From contig JAIEDA010000001.1 in NCBI GenBank assembly GCA_029068165.1, positions 1 to 52,246 of the forward strand: a stretch of DNA of 52,246 nucleotides. The letters run 5' to 3'. Positions within the stretch are counted from its first letter, which is position 1, and each line of letters opens with the position of its first letter. The notes beneath the pieces were generated by a model, which saw only the letters and a list, made by a program, of their open reading frames with translations, was not told the DNA's origin and made no database searches. This document shows positions 1-9,690 of the stretch, piece by piece. The DNA comes from Clostridia bacterium (GTDB lineage: Bacteria; Bacillota; Clostridia; Christensenellales; UBA3700). A program made the translations under genes and the position numbers.

Positions 1-1557
1 GAGTATTTCATACGTTCGGGACAAACTTGTACGTACAAGATAGTGGACGAGAACGGTTACGCGCCCGACGAGGAAGAAACGGCTAATAGGGATAAGAACA
101 ACGACGATACCGACAAGGACGGCGGCGGCTTGAGCATAGACCCCGAGAAGATAAAGGAATTCTTAGAGGACTACTGGCAGCCGATAGTAGGCGGCGTATC
201 CATATTATTTATCCTAATCTTTACTGGCAAAGGATTGTCGTACGCAAGTAAGCGTAAGCAAATAAAGAAGACGATAAAGAAGAAGTACAGCGGAGTATAC
301 GCGCTGTTTGTAGCGGGCGAAACGTTGTGGGGACTGGATTACAAGATATGGACAATTTTAGCGTTCACGCTAGTAGGCGTGGCGGTACTCTCGTTTATCT
401 TTATGCTATTAGAGAAACGCGGATACAAGAAAGCTGAGGAAGAATTAGAGGACGCGAAAGAAGATTACGCAAGGAACAAAGAAGAGTACGACTACCGTCG
501 CAAAGAGGACAACAATAATCGCCGCGACGAAGACTTAAAGATGATGTTTATGTCGATGTTCGGCGGTATGAACGGAGCAAACGGCAACGCGGGCGGCAAT
601 CCACAGTTTAGCGGAATGGGCGGCGGAACAAACATCACCATAGACGCGGAACATATTAAGGGACTTATAACCGAAACTGTAGCCGCTATTATGCCAACTA
701 TGCAAGCTATGCTCCCGCAACAGGCAAGCTCTAACGACGAAATCGTTCAAAAACTTATAGAAAAGTCCGATAAGAGCGACGAAAGAGTCGAGCAAATGAT
801 GAAGTCGCAAGAAGAGCTTATGCGCAATCAAGAAAAGCTAATCACCAAACTTTTGGAAATGAACGCAAATCCAGTTGCGATCGAAAAACAGGTTATAGAA
901 AAACCCGTTGAGAAGGTCGTGGAAAAGGTCGTTGAAAAACCTGTAGAAAAGATAGTTGAGAAGATTGTAGAAGTGCCTGTAGAAAAAATCGTCGAAAAGA
1001 AGGTTGAGGTACCGGTTGAAAAGATTGTAGAGAAAGAAGTCGTAAAGGAAGTAAAGGTAGAAGTACCGGTCGAAAAGATAGTAGAGAAGATTGTAGAAAA
1101 ACCGGTAGAGAAAATAGTAAAAGTCCCTGCGGAGAAAAAAGCTCCCGCGGTGGCAAGAGCTCCAAGACTTACTATCGACGAAGCGTACGCAAAATTGAGC
1201 AAGGAGCAAAAGAAGTTCTTTGACAAACTCCACGATTACGCGCTTTCAAAAGAGAAGTGTAAGGAGAAGAAATCTACTTACTATATCTTGCTTGGACAGT
1301 CCTCGGTCAATCCGCTTATAAAGCTTACCGTCAAGAAAGACACTACGGTAGCATTATTCAAGATGGAAGACGAGTACTTTAAGGATTTGAGGAAGAATGC
1401 AGGAAGCGACGGCACGAAGATGAAGGTCAAAGAAACGGAGTTGATCGTCAGCGACGAGCAAGCGTTTGCAACGGCAAAAGAGATGATAGACTTAAGAGAG
1501 GATCAAATCGATAGATACAACGAGTATCTTAAAGAGCAAAGACAGTATAAGAAATAA
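1..1557 (+). CDS. Membrane protein with VEK/PVEK repeat region, 5' end outside window
   Basis: The frame is open from base 1, so the gene almost certainly starts upstream; a GTG at 43 is the first in-window start-like codon but has no ribosome binding site. Counting codons from base 1, an acidic Asp/Glu/Lys segment comes first, then two hydrophobic segments at about 61-80 and 116-138. A charged coiled-coil stretch, a Gly/Asn/Met-rich linker and about 80 residues of near-tandem VEK(I/V)VEKPVEK units follow (about 293-377). A conserved-looking lysine-rich globular C-terminus of about 110 residues ends the protein. The repeat is probably an extended or coiled spacer. I do not recognise the C-terminal domain and assign no function. 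A terminator follows at 1593-1618. Confidence 0.7.
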   Translation, partial: EYFIRSGQTCTYKIVDENGYAPDEEETANRDKNNDDTDKDGGGLSIDPEKIKEFLEDYWQPIVGGVSILFILIFTGKGLSYASKRKQIKKTIKKKYSGVYALFVAGETLWGLDYKIWTILAFTLVGVAVLSFIFMLLEKRGYKKAEEELEDAKEDYARNKEEYDYRRKEDNNNRRDEDLKMMFMSMFGGMNGANGNAGGNPQFSGMGGGTNITIDAEHIKGLITETVAAIMPTMQAMLPQQASSNDEIVQKLIEKSDKSDERVEQMMKSQEELMRNQEKLITKLLEMNANPVAIEKQVIEKPVEKVVEKVVEKPVEKIVEKIVEVPVEKIVEKKVEVPVEKIVEKEVVKEVKVEVPVEKIVEKIVEKPVEKIVKVPAEKKAPAVARAPRLTIDEAYAKLSKEQKKFFDKLHDYALSKEKCKEKKSTYYILLGQSSVNPLIKLTVKKDTTVALFKMEDEYFKDLRKNAGSDGTKMKVKETELIVSDEQAFATAKEMIDLREDQIDRYNEYLKEQRQYKK

Positions 1558-1592
1558 TCGGTGAAGAGATTCTCAATATCGCAAGAATTACG

Positions 1593-1618
1593 AAAGGAAC
1601 GCAAACGCGTTCCTTTTT
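1593..1618 (+). terminator. Intrinsic terminator after the first gene
   Basis: A perfect 10-bp stem AAAGGAACGC / GCGTTCCTTT with a 4-nt loop, the T-run being partly inside the stem. It separates the first gene from smc. Confidence 0.8.
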
Positions 1619-1636
1619 GTCATTATAATAAAATAC

Positions 1637-1666
1637 TTGCAAAAAGCTTGAGCGGTATGTTATAAT
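1637..1666 (+). promoter_or_regulatory. Promoter of smc-ftsY
   Basis: TTGCAA and a consensus TATAAT are separated by 18 bp, ending 42 bp before the smc ATG. The preceding terminator makes this the likely promoter for smc and ftsY. Confidence 0.65.
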
Positions 1667-1708
1667 CTATAAGTAAAATTATTGCCTATGGGCTAATTGT
1701 GAGGTTTT

Positions 1709-4700
1709 ATGAAGTTTAAGAGGATGGAAGCGTTCGGCTTTAAGTCGTTCGCCGATAAAATCGACGTGCCGCTTAACGAGGGTATTACCGCTATAGTCGG
1801 TCCTAACGGTTGCGGAAAAAGTAACGTCGCCGACGCTATAAGATGGGTTTTGGGCGAACAAAGCGCTAAAAACTTGCGCGGTAAGAGTATGCAAGACGTT
1901 ATTTTCAACGGTACGGCTGTAAGAAAGCCGTTGTCTTTTTGCGAGGTTTCGCTTACTTTTGACAATACTTCTCGAATTTTCGATATCGAACTTGACGAAG
2001 TCGTTATCGGTAGAAAACTCTACCGCTCGGGCGAAAGCGTTTACCTTATCAACGGCGAACCGAGCAAACTTAAAGATATTCAAGGTCTTATAAGAAATAC
2101 GGGTCTTGGCAAAGACGGTTACAGTATCGTAGGACAGGGACGAGTTGCCGAAATTATCAACGCTAAGCCTGAAAATAGGAGAAATATTTTTGAGGACGCC
2201 GCTGGTATACTAGGTTTTAAGAAAGAGAAAAACGAGGCGGAGCGTAATCTTGCGCGTACGGAAGAGTCTTTGGAAAAAATCCGTATTGCGAGAGACAGCT
2301 TGGAAGGTCAGCGTAATATCCTTGAAAGACAAAGCAAAGACGCGCATAAATATCTAAATATTCGCGACAGGCTGAAAGTTTTGGAAGCCAACGAATATAT
2401 TTATCAATTTGAAAATCACGAGAGCGTAAAAGTCAAGATAGAAACGCGTTTGCAAGGTTTTTGCAACGAAGAGCAAATCAAGACTAAAGAGAGCGCCGAC
2501 TGCGATAAAGAATACGACGATAAACAAATCGAATTCCACAATATCGATACGCATATCAGCAAGTTGAGAGATAAGCGTACGGATATTGCCGTTAAAGCCG
2601 AAAGCATCAAAGGTCAAGGACTGACGATGCAAGAAAAAATCCGCAATTTGCAAGAGCAAAGACAGGATTGCGCTCAAAGACTTGCGGCAAGCGAAAAGTC
2701 GCTTGAGGAAAAGAATGCCGAACTCAAGAGCTTTACCGAACAATACAATATGACCCTAGAAGAGAAAAAGGAAGCGGACAAGCGTTACGCCGAGTGCAAC
2801 AACGACTACATAGCGCTAGTCAACGAAATTATCGATAGGGACAATAAGATAAAGTCGGCGAATCAAGAGCTTATCAACGCAGTTCAGCAAGAGGGCGAAA
2901 ATAAGGTGGATATAGGAAAACTTTCCACCAGGCGAGAATTTATTCTCACCCGTATAGCCGAACTCAACGATGAAATAGACGCTTACGATCAATCTCTCAA
3001 GTCGCTTGAGGACGTAAAGCGAGAGCACGAAAAGATGCTTGCAAGCAAGAAGAACGACCTCAATAGACTTGCCGCCAGCAGGAATGACGTTGCGGCTCAG
3101 CTTCGCGAGTTGAGAGAGGGAATCGATAAACTTAGAAGCAGGTACGGCGAAATTCAAGCGCTTATATCGTCTTGCAAACAGCGTATAGAAACTTATAAAA
3201 ATCTCAAGAAAGAGTACGGCGCTTTCAGCAGCGCGGTTAAACTTTTGCTTGGCGACTGCGAGAGAAATTCTCAACTTTCCGAGCGCGTGCTCGGCGTGGT
3301 TGCCGACCTAGTCAGCGTGCCTAAAGAGTACGAAACGGCTATAGAAATGGCGCTTGGCAACTCGCTTCAAAATATTGTCGTAGAGGACGAGGACGACGCT
3401 AAGTACGTAATCGGCTACTTGAAAGAAAGACAGTACGGAAGGTTGACTTTCTTGCCGCTTACGAGTTTTAAGACTAGAGAACTCGAGAGAGAGTTGAGCG
3501 GCATTTTGAGAGAAAAAGGCTGTTTGGGTCTTGCCAATCAACTAATAAAATACGATAGAAAATACTACAATATATTCTCAGGTCTTTTGGGCAAGACTAT
3601 AATTGCGGACAACCTCGATAACGCTACGGCTATGGCTAGGAAGTATAGATATACGGTTAAAATCGTTACGTTGCAGGGCGACGTATTGAATACTTCAGGT
3701 TCTATCACGGGCGGTTCAAAAAAGGCTAGCGGAACTAAGGCTTTGGCGTACGATAGAATTATACAAGAGGACGAAGCTAAGCTGCAAAAATTGCTCGAAG
3801 AAAAGCAAACCGTAGAGAAAAAATTAACTGGCGAAGCCGAGGAAGTACACGAGTATGAAGAACAGCTTGCCGGATACGACGTTGATATTAAAGACGCTCA
3901 AATCGTAGTCGCTTCCGAAAACGGTAAGCTTGAAAGAGTAGTCGCTAATATCGCGGAAGTGGTCAAGAATATCAACGAGAGGACGGGAAACAGGGGCGAG
4001 TTCGAAACGCAACTTTCGGCTATCGAAAACGCTTTGAACGCTCTCGGCGAAAAAGGCAAGGACGTAAACGCGCTCAAAGAAAGCGTCGACACTTTGGCGG
4101 TAAGGACCAAAGAAGAATACGACCAAAAGACAAAGCTAAAAGACGAGCTGGGCGTCAAACTGTCTAATATTAGAGTTGAGTGCTCGACTTTGAACGCCAA
4201 CTTGGAAAACTATGAAGAGAACATCGAAAGATTGAAAGGCGAAGTTCAAGCTTTTGACGAAGAAAGACAGTTAAGGCGCGACAACCTTGCAAATTTGCAG
4301 GATATTATAGTCAAATTGACGAGCGATAAGAGTGTTGAACTTCCCGAAAAGTACCAAAAACAACTTGAAGAAGTCAGCCGTCAAATTACTGAGGCGGACG
4401 AATATAAGCTCAAGCTCAACGAAGCGATTGCCGAGCTAGTACAAAAGAAAGCCGAACTTGCGAAATCTTTGATGTATATCAACGAGAATAAAATCAAGTG
4501 CGAAAACGAGTTGAATAAGATCGAAGAAAATATGGCGGCGTTGCAAACCAAGATCAAAGAAGAGTACAATCTTGACTACGAAACGGCTTTGCCGCTTAGA
4601 ATGGAAGAGTTTAACTATCAAGAATGTAGAAGTGAAATTCGCAAACTGCAAAAAGAGCAAAAAGATCTCGGCAACGTCAATCTCAGCGCTATAGAAAACT

Positions 4701-5302
4701 TCAAGGACGTAGACGGCGCATACCAAACGTATTGCGACCAAATCGAAGACATCGAAAAGACGATGGATATGCTCAAAAAGACCATTGCCGACCTATCAAA
4801 GCAAATGATTGAGCAGTTTAATACTGAATTTACCAAAATCAATAAGTACTTTGAAGTAATATTCAAAGAACTTTTCGGAGGCGGTAAGGGACAGCTCGTT
4901 ATTTTGCCGCCTGAGGAAGGTCAGTCGCAGCTTGACGCGGGTATTGAAATACTTGCCGAGCCGCCTGGCAAGAAGTTGCAATCTATCACGTTGATGAGCG
5001 GTGGAGAAATGGCGCTTACGGCTATTGCCATACTCTTCGCGATTTTGCGTCTTAAGGCAATGCCGTTTTGCGTGCTCGACGAAATAGAAGCGGCTCTCGA
5101 CGACGCAAACGTAGGACTTTTTGCGCAGTATCTCAAGAGGTTTAGCAACGATACTCAGTTTATCGTAATCACTCACCGTAAACCTACTATGGAACTTGCG
5201 GATAGACTGTACGGCGTAACGATGCAGGAAAAGGGTGTATCGAAAGTCGTTGCGGTTAATTTGGCTGACGCCGTTAAGCATACGGATAGCGATAAGAAGT
5301 AA
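1709..5302 (+). CDS. smc: Chromosome segregation protein SMC
   Basis: This is the full-length (1197 aa) bacterial SMC ATPase that, with ScpA and ScpB, compacts and segregates the chromosome. Walker A GPNGCGKSN lies at about 31-40. Two long coiled-coil arms flank a hinge at about 525-640 (starting VLGVVADLVSVP). The C-terminal head has the ABC signature LMSGGE at about 1094-1099 and Walker B with the catalytic Glu (FCVLDEIEAALDD) at about 1122-1132. The ATG follows GAGG. It precedes ftsY by 19 bp, the standard Gram-positive arrangement. scpA and scpB are not in the window. Confidence 0.98.
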   Translation: MKFKRMEAFGFKSFADKIDVPLNEGITAIVGPNGCGKSNVADAIRWVLGEQSAKNLRGKSMQDVIFNGTAVRKPLSFCEVSLTFDNTSRIFDIELDEVVIGRKLYRSGESVYLINGEPSKLKDIQGLIRNTGLGKDGYSIVGQGRVAEIINAKPENRRNIFEDAAGILGFKKEKNEAERNLARTEESLEKIRIARDSLEGQRNILERQSKDAHKYLNIRDRLKVLEANEYIYQFENHESVKVKIETRLQGFCNEEQIKTKESADCDKEYDDKQIEFHNIDTHISKLRDKRTDIAVKAESIKGQGLTMQEKIRNLQEQRQDCAQRLAASEKSLEEKNAELKSFTEQYNMTLEEKKEADKRYAECNNDYIALVNEIIDRDNKIKSANQELINAVQQEGENKVDIGKLSTRREFILTRIAELNDEIDAYDQSLKSLEDVKREHEKMLASKKNDLNRLAASRNDVAAQLRELREGIDKLRSRYGEIQALISSCKQRIETYKNLKKEYGAFSSAVKLLLGDCERNSQLSERVLGVVADLVSVPKEYETAIEMALGNSLQNIVVEDEDDAKYVIGYLKERQYGRLTFLPLTSFKTRELERELSGILREKGCLGLANQLIKYDRKYYNIFSGLLGKTIIADNLDNATAMARKYRYTVKIVTLQGDVLNTSGSITGGSKKASGTKALAYDRIIQEDEAKLQKLLEEKQTVEKKLTGEAEEVHEYEEQLAGYDVDIKDAQIVVASENGKLERVVANIAEVVKNINERTGNRGEFETQLSAIENALNALGEKGKDVNALKESVDTLAVRTKEEYDQKTKLKDELGVKLSNIRVECSTLNANLENYEENIERLKGEVQAFDEERQLRRDNLANLQDIIVKLTSDKSVELPEKYQKQLEEVSRQITEADEYKLKLNEAIAELVQKKAELAKSLMYINENKIKCENELNKIEENMAALQTKIKEEYNLDYETALPLRMEEFNYQECRSEIRKLQKEQKDLGNVNLSAIENFKDVDGAYQTYCDQIEDIEKTMDMLKKTIADLSKQMIEQFNTEFTKINKYFEVIFKELFGGGKGQLVILPPEEGQSQLDAGIEILAEPPGKKLQSITLMSGGEMALTAIAILFAILRLKAMPFCVLDEIEAALDDANVGLFAQYLKRFSNDTQFIVITHRKPTMELADRLYGVTMQEKGVSKVVAVNLADAVKHTDSDKK

Positions 5303-5321
5303 ACGAATAAAAGGAACTGTT

Positions 5322-6215
5322 ATGGGATTTATTGAAAAGTTAATTCAAGGATTAAAACGCACTAAAGAGGCTTTTTCTAAGAAACTTTATCAACTATTCA
5401 AGGGTAGAGAACTTAACGACGAATTTTACGAGGAGTTGGAAAATACTCTTATTACTTCCGATTTGGGAGTCGAGGCGACCGAGCAAATTATCGAAGAGTT
5501 CAAAGACGAATGCTTCAAAAGAAAAATGCAAAAGCCCGAGGACGCTAAAGAACTTCTCAAAAGCATTATGATTGACGCTATCAATTACGATATTCAAGAA
5601 TACGAGTATCCGTTGGTTATTCTCGTGGCGGGCGTCAACGGCGTAGGCAAAACTACGGCGATAGGCAAACTTGCTAAGTTTTTTAGAAATAAGGGTAAGA
5701 GCGTAGTCTTGGCGGCTGCCGATACTTTTAGAGCGGCTGCGGGCGAACAGTTGGAAGTTTGGGCGGATAGAGCCAAAGTCCGCATTATCAAGCACGAAGA
5801 GGGCAGCGATCCCGCGGCGGTCGTATTTGACGCGATAAAGTCGGCAAAAGCAAAAGGCACGGACGTGCTGTTGATCGATACCGCAGGAAGATTGCAAAAT
5901 AAGAAAAACCTTATGAGCGAACTCGGCAAGATAAACAAAGTCGTCGGAAGAGAGTTTCCCGAGGCTGATTATAGAACGTATATCGTCATTGACGCTACGA
6001 CCGGACAAAACGCATTGTCGCAAGTTGAAGCCTTTGACGAAATCATAGATATGGACGGCATTATTCTCAACAAGTTGGACGGCACGGCAAAAGGCGGCGT
6101 TGTATTCGCTATTTCCGTAGAAAAAGAGTTGCCCGTATGCTTTATCGGCGTGGGCGAGGGAATCGACGATTTGTTGGAGTTTGACGCGAAATTCTTTATA
6201 AACGAGTTGTTCTAG
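5322..6215 (+). CDS. ftsY: SRP receptor FtsY
   Basis: This is the SRP-receptor GTPase that docks the Ffh-ribosome complex at the membrane for co-translational insertion. The chosen ATG at 5322 follows AAGGAA and gives 297 aa; reading from 5235 would overlap smc without a ribosome site. The N-terminus is short and basic/amphipathic, the short Gram-positive type without the long acidic A domain. The NG domain has G1 GVNGVGKTT (about 104-112), ADTFRAAAGEQL, DTAGRLQNK and the KLDGTAKGG closing motif. It is cotranscribed with smc. Its partner Ffh is encoded 3.5 kb downstream, after two accessory genes. Confidence 0.97.
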   Translation: MGFIEKLIQGLKRTKEAFSKKLYQLFKGRELNDEFYEELENTLITSDLGVEATEQIIEEFKDECFKRKMQKPEDAKELLKSIMIDAINYDIQEYEYPLVILVAGVNGVGKTTAIGKLAKFFRNKGKSVVLAAADTFRAAAGEQLEVWADRAKVRIIKHEEGSDPAAVVFDAIKSAKAKGTDVLLIDTAGRLQNKKNLMSELGKINKVVGREFPEADYRTYIVIDATTGQNALSQVEAFDEIIDMDGIILNKLDGTAKGGVVFAISVEKELPVCFIGVGEGIDDLLEFDAKFFINELF

Positions 6216-6418
6216 TTTATTAAGTTTTAGGCATTTAATTGTCGCTTTATTTTTTAGAGTATTAACGCTTTATGCGTTGAAAATAAGCTTTGTTATACGC
6301 TTTTTCAGTGTATGTATTAGATTTGCGCAAACGTACCTCTTGTCATATAGAGAGATGCGTAGCAAGGTCAAAATCTTACACAATGTAATACGATTATTCT
6401 ATGGGTTTGGGGAAAAGA

Positions 6419-7414
6419 ATGAAGAGCAAAACAAAATATTTACTTAATGAAAATCAAATATCCGAAATTTTTCAAAAATCAAAATTGGGGAAAATCGACG
6501 GCTTTTACGCTATGGGCGCAGGAGAGTTTAATTCAGTTTATTGCGTAAACGTAGGAGGCTCGGAATACGTTCTTAAAATTGCTCCGCATATCAACAAGAA
6601 AACGCTGACTTATGAAAAAGATATGATGCGTAATGAAATTATATGGTACGGACGGATAGGAGAAAGTACTTCAATCAAAATTCCTAAAATATTTTATTAC
6701 GATTTTTCAAAGAGTATAATAAATGCCGATTATTTTATTATGGAAAAACTAAACGGCGAACAAATGGATAAGTTCAGCTTCGATTGCTCGCAAAAAGAAA
6801 ATCCTACGTCAAAATTAGCAAAGATGGCGGCTGAAATTCATAAAATAAAAAACGATAAATTCGGCTATGAGCAAAACGGACTATTCGACGATTGGTATCA
6901 GGCGATTAAAACTATGACCCAAAATCTAATATATGACGCTAAAGCGGTAGGGCATAGAAGCAAGAGAGGAAATAAGTTGCTTGGGTATATCGAAAGGTAT
7001 AAAGAGATTCTAAAGAAAGCCGATTGTTCAATGGTCAACTTTGATTTATGGTCGCCAAACGTGATTTGCAATACTGACGAATTAGGCTTCGCGTCGTATG
7101 CGTGGATAGATCCCGAAAGAACGTTTTGGGGCGATAAAATTGCCGATTTCGTCGCTTTGGAATTCGGTAAGCCTATTGAGGGGAAATTGCAATCGATAGA
7201 GGCGTATAACGGAGTTGCCGACGAGCCGATAGCTATTACGACGGAAATAAAGATTAGGTATTACGTGGCGTCGGCATATCTTGCTCTTATACAAGAAGTT
7301 GAGAAGTATTATAGGTATTCGATATTCAATTACGGTTGGATAAGGAACGTTTTTTCGGCAAATTATCTATTCAGTAAGGCATTCAAATTTCTAGATAACG
7401 CTAAAATAAATTGA
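6419..7414 (+). CDS. APH/choline-kinase-fold phosphotransferase family protein
   Basis: A 331-aa protein with the protein-kinase-like fold of the aminoglycoside phosphotransferase family. An ATP-binding lobe contains MGAGEFNSVYCV and VLKIAP. A catalytic loop reads VNFDLWSPNVI, where the usual His of HxD is Asn and the catalytic Asp and metal-binding Asn are kept. The DFG-like metal site is WIDPERTFWGD. The ATG at 6419 is preferred over 6401 because GGGG lies 6 bp ahead of it. The substrate is unknown: the family phosphorylates sugars, choline, homoserine, antibiotics and more, so this is not called a resistance gene. The gene is visibly more AT-rich than its neighbours and interrupts the ftsY-ylxM-ffh order, suggesting later acquisition. 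Confidence 0.75.
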   Translation: MKSKTKYLLNENQISEIFQKSKLGKIDGFYAMGAGEFNSVYCVNVGGSEYVLKIAPHINKKTLTYEKDMMRNEIIWYGRIGESTSIKIPKIFYYDFSKSIINADYFIMEKLNGEQMDKFSFDCSQKENPTSKLAKMAAEIHKIKNDKFGYEQNGLFDDWYQAIKTMTQNLIYDAKAVGHRSKRGNKLLGYIERYKEILKKADCSMVNFDLWSPNVICNTDELGFASYAWIDPERTFWGDKIADFVALEFGKPIEGKLQSIEAYNGVADEPIAITTEIKIRYYVASAYLALIQEVEKYYRYSIFNYGWIRNVFSANYLFSKAFKFLDNAKIN

Positions 7415-7553
7415 ACGTAAAATTAAATTATTTGACGTTGCTTTTTTTACAGTCGGGTAGATTTAAATCGTCAATGCTTTTACTTGTTTTGTAAATCTCA
7501 AAAAATGATAATATGATTAATAATGCCCGTCCAACGAGATGGGGAGGTTTTTA

Positions 7554-7633
7554 TAACATATTTACCTATTGATTTATGTTATTAAATATGTTATTATTCA
7601 CATAGTATATGAATTCCAGACAGTATATGAATT
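7554..7633 (+). promoter_or_regulatory. Inverted and direct repeats before the fucosidase gene
   Basis: A perfect 11-bp inverted repeat (TAACATATTTA at 7554-7564, TAAATATGTTA at 7583-7593) could be an operator or a hairpin. It is followed by a 12-bp direct repeat AGTATATGAATT (7604-7615 and 7622-7633, period 18) that ends just before the ribosome binding site. A possible promoter, TTGTTT-N17-GATAAT (7484-7512), lies upstream. Control by a regulator of sugar use is inference only. Confidence 0.4.
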
Positions 7634-7644
7634 TTGGAGAATTT

Positions 7645-9207
7645 ATGAACGAACAAGAGAGAATTGAAAAGTATGTGTCGATTACGCCAAGCGTAAACCA
7701 AAAGGCTATTCAACGACAAAGATTCAACGTATTTTTTCACTATGGACTCAATACTTTTGTCGCAAAAGAATGGGGCGACGGTAAGGTTTCTCCTCAAGTC
7801 TTTAATCCAACTGAGCAAGACGCCGACCAATGGGTCAAGACAGTCAAAGAAGCGGGCGCATACGGAGTTATACTTACGTGTAAGCATCACGACGGTTTTT
7901 GTCTTTGGCCGACCAAGACGACGGATTACAGCGTGGCTAGCTCTCCCTATAAAGGCGGAAAAGGCGACGTAGTCAAAGAAGTGTCGGACTGTTGTAGAAA
8001 ATACGGCATAAAGTTTGGCATTTATTTGTCGCCGTGGGATAGAAATCATGAGGCGTACGGAACGGATAAATACAATGACGTATACTGTCAACAACTTGAA
8101 GAACTTTTGACAGGATACGGCGAGATATTTTGCGTATGGCTTGACGGAGCTTGCGGTTCTTATATGGACGGTAAGCCCAAGCAGGTGTATGATTGGGATA
8201 AATATTTCTCCACGATTCGCAAACTTGCTCCAAAGGCGTGTATTTCCAACTGCGGACCTGACGTTCGCTGGGTGGGCAACGAAGGAGGTTTCGCAAGAGA
8301 AAGCGAATGGAACGTAGTGCCTAGGTTTGCCTTTGATATACAGTCGATTGAGGCGACGTCTCAGCAAAGCGACGACAGCGATTTTGCAAAGAAAGAATTA
8401 GATATCATATCTTCCGACTTGGGAAGTAGAGACTTTTTGAAAGGCTTTGACAAATTTATATGGTATCCTGCCGAAGTAGACGTGTCAATACGTCCCGGTT
8501 GGTTTTATCACAAATCGCAGGACAATGCCGTTCGCAGTCTCAAGAATTTGTTGAAAATATATTACAATTCAGTAGGCGGCAATTCTATTTTGCTGCTCAA
8601 CGTTCCGCCCGATAGACGCGGATTGCTTCACGAAAACGACGTCAAGAGACTTCAAGAACTTGGAAGACATATTCAAGAGAGCGACGCTCAACTTCAAAAA
8701 ATTAAATACGTCTTTGCTCCGGACTCGGAAGAAGGATGCGAAATACAGGGCGCGCTTGAGTATTCTTTTGACAAGACGACTTTTGACCCAATAAATTATT
8801 ATACGCCTAAAGAAGAGAAGGCGCCTTATGAGATAGAACTTGTCTTAGAGCAACCTGCCAAAATAAATAGATTGAAGTTGGTGGAAAACGTTGCTTTTTC
8901 TCAACGTATAGAACAATTCGAGATATACGCTTTTGTCAAAGGCAAGTATAAGAAAGTTTATTGCGGAACAACGGTTGGGTATTGCAGGGTCGCAACTTTT
9001 AAAGCGGTGACTACGGATAAGATCAAAGTTGTTTTGACAAGCGTTCGCAAAAAACCGTATATTGAGTTTATCGGAGCGTATTCCGACAACGGTGTGCTTA
9101 TCAAAAAGACTTTGCGGCAAAGGTTTGTCAAATGGTTGCATCACATCAATTATACGGTCTATATAAATAGAGAAAACAAAAAGAGAAAGAAGAAAGTTAC
9201 GCAATGA
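7645..9207 (+). CDS. Glycoside hydrolase family 29 alpha-L-fucosidase
   Basis: A retaining exo-alpha-L-fucosidase releasing L-fucose from glycans. The 520-aa protein has the GH29 barrel: HYGLNTF near the start, LTCKHHDGFCLW (the conserved HHDGF), GIKFGIYLSPWD and VWLDGACG, whose Asp (about residue 167) is the expected nucleophile. The last 110 residues look like a small beta-sandwich (F5/8 type C-like). There is no signal peptide, so it probably acts in the cytoplasm on imported fucosides. The ATG at 7645 follows GGAG at 5 bp and is preferred to 7609, which lies in a direct repeat. No fucose permease or catabolic gene is near. With the preceding kinase-like gene it forms an insertion in a conserved housekeeping cluster. 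Confidence 0.9.
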   Translation: MNEQERIEKYVSITPSVNQKAIQRQRFNVFFHYGLNTFVAKEWGDGKVSPQVFNPTEQDADQWVKTVKEAGAYGVILTCKHHDGFCLWPTKTTDYSVASSPYKGGKGDVVKEVSDCCRKYGIKFGIYLSPWDRNHEAYGTDKYNDVYCQQLEELLTGYGEIFCVWLDGACGSYMDGKPKQVYDWDKYFSTIRKLAPKACISNCGPDVRWVGNEGGFARESEWNVVPRFAFDIQSIEATSQQSDDSDFAKKELDIISSDLGSRDFLKGFDKFIWYPAEVDVSIRPGWFYHKSQDNAVRSLKNLLKIYYNSVGGNSILLLNVPPDRRGLLHENDVKRLQELGRHIQESDAQLQKIKYVFAPDSEEGCEIQGALEYSFDKTTFDPINYYTPKEEKAPYEIELVLEQPAKINRLKLVENVAFSQRIEQFEIYAFVKGKYKKVYCGTTVGYCRVATFKAVTTDKIKVVLTSVRKKPYIEFIGAYSDNGVLIKKTLRQRFVKWLHHINYTVYINRENKKRKKKVTQ

Positions 9208-9282
9208 TTAAATATAATCTTAATAAAAATATAGAGGCAAAATTGTTGACAATATAATATAAATTAATTTACTCAAAACCTG

Positions 9283-9311
9283 TTGACAGTCAATAATCTA
9301 TATGTTAAGAT
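9283..9311 (+). promoter_or_regulatory. Promoter of the ylxM-ffh operon
   Basis: TTGACA and TAAGAT are separated by 17 bp, ending 42 bp before the ylxM ATG. It can supply transcription for ylxM, ffh and probably the ribosome-maturation genes downstream. Confidence 0.75.
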
Positions 9312-9353
9312 ATAAAGGCAAAATGCTTTATAAAGTAGAAACGCTTTACGGTT

Positions 9354-9677
9354 ATGGAAAAGAAAGACAAGCTATTTATCAGTATTTACAACGACTACTA
9401 CGGAAGTTTGTTGACGGATTATCAAAGGCGGCTTATAGACGATTATTACAATCAAGATTTGTCGCTGGGAGAGCTTGCTAAGGAAAACGGCATATCGCCG
9501 CAAGGCGTTAGAGACGCGCTCAAGAGAGCGGAAAAACAGTTGTGCGCGTACGAAGAAAAATTGGGACTGGTGGCAAAAACGCAAGAGATAAAGGGTATTC
9601 TTGAGGAAGTTATGCAAGAAAGCTCCGAGCAAAATAAATTAAAATTACGAAGAGCTATCGACAAACTGGTAGATTGA
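9354..9677 (+). CDS. ylxM: YlxM/p13 family SRP-associated DNA-binding-like protein
   Basis: A 107-aa helix-turn-helix protein of the UPF0122 family, typical immediate upstream partner of ffh in Gram-positives and linked to SRP function. The sequence resembles sigma factor region 4: LLTDYQRRLIDDYYNQDLSLGELA followed by the recognition-helix-like NGISPQGVRDALKRAEKQL. It ends 13 bp before ffh. The ATG has no strong ribosome site but the length matches the family. Confidence 0.9.
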   Translation: MEKKDKLFISIYNDYYGSLLTDYQRRLIDDYYNQDLSLGELAKENGISPQGVRDALKRAEKQLCAYEEKLGLVAKTQEIKGILEEVMQESSEQNKLKLRRAIDKLVD

Positions 9678-9690
9678 CGAGGAGGGAAAT

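Noticed and set aside
828..1233. Several long frames on the minus strand opposite the VEK repeat
   Set aside because: They are produced by the low-complexity repeat of the real gene and consist of monotonous Phe/Ser/Thr or Phe/Tyr/Leu strings.
6419..7414. Aminoglycoside resistance gene
   Set aside because: The fold is shared by many kinases, the catalytic His is replaced by Asn, and no resistance-type motif or context is seen.
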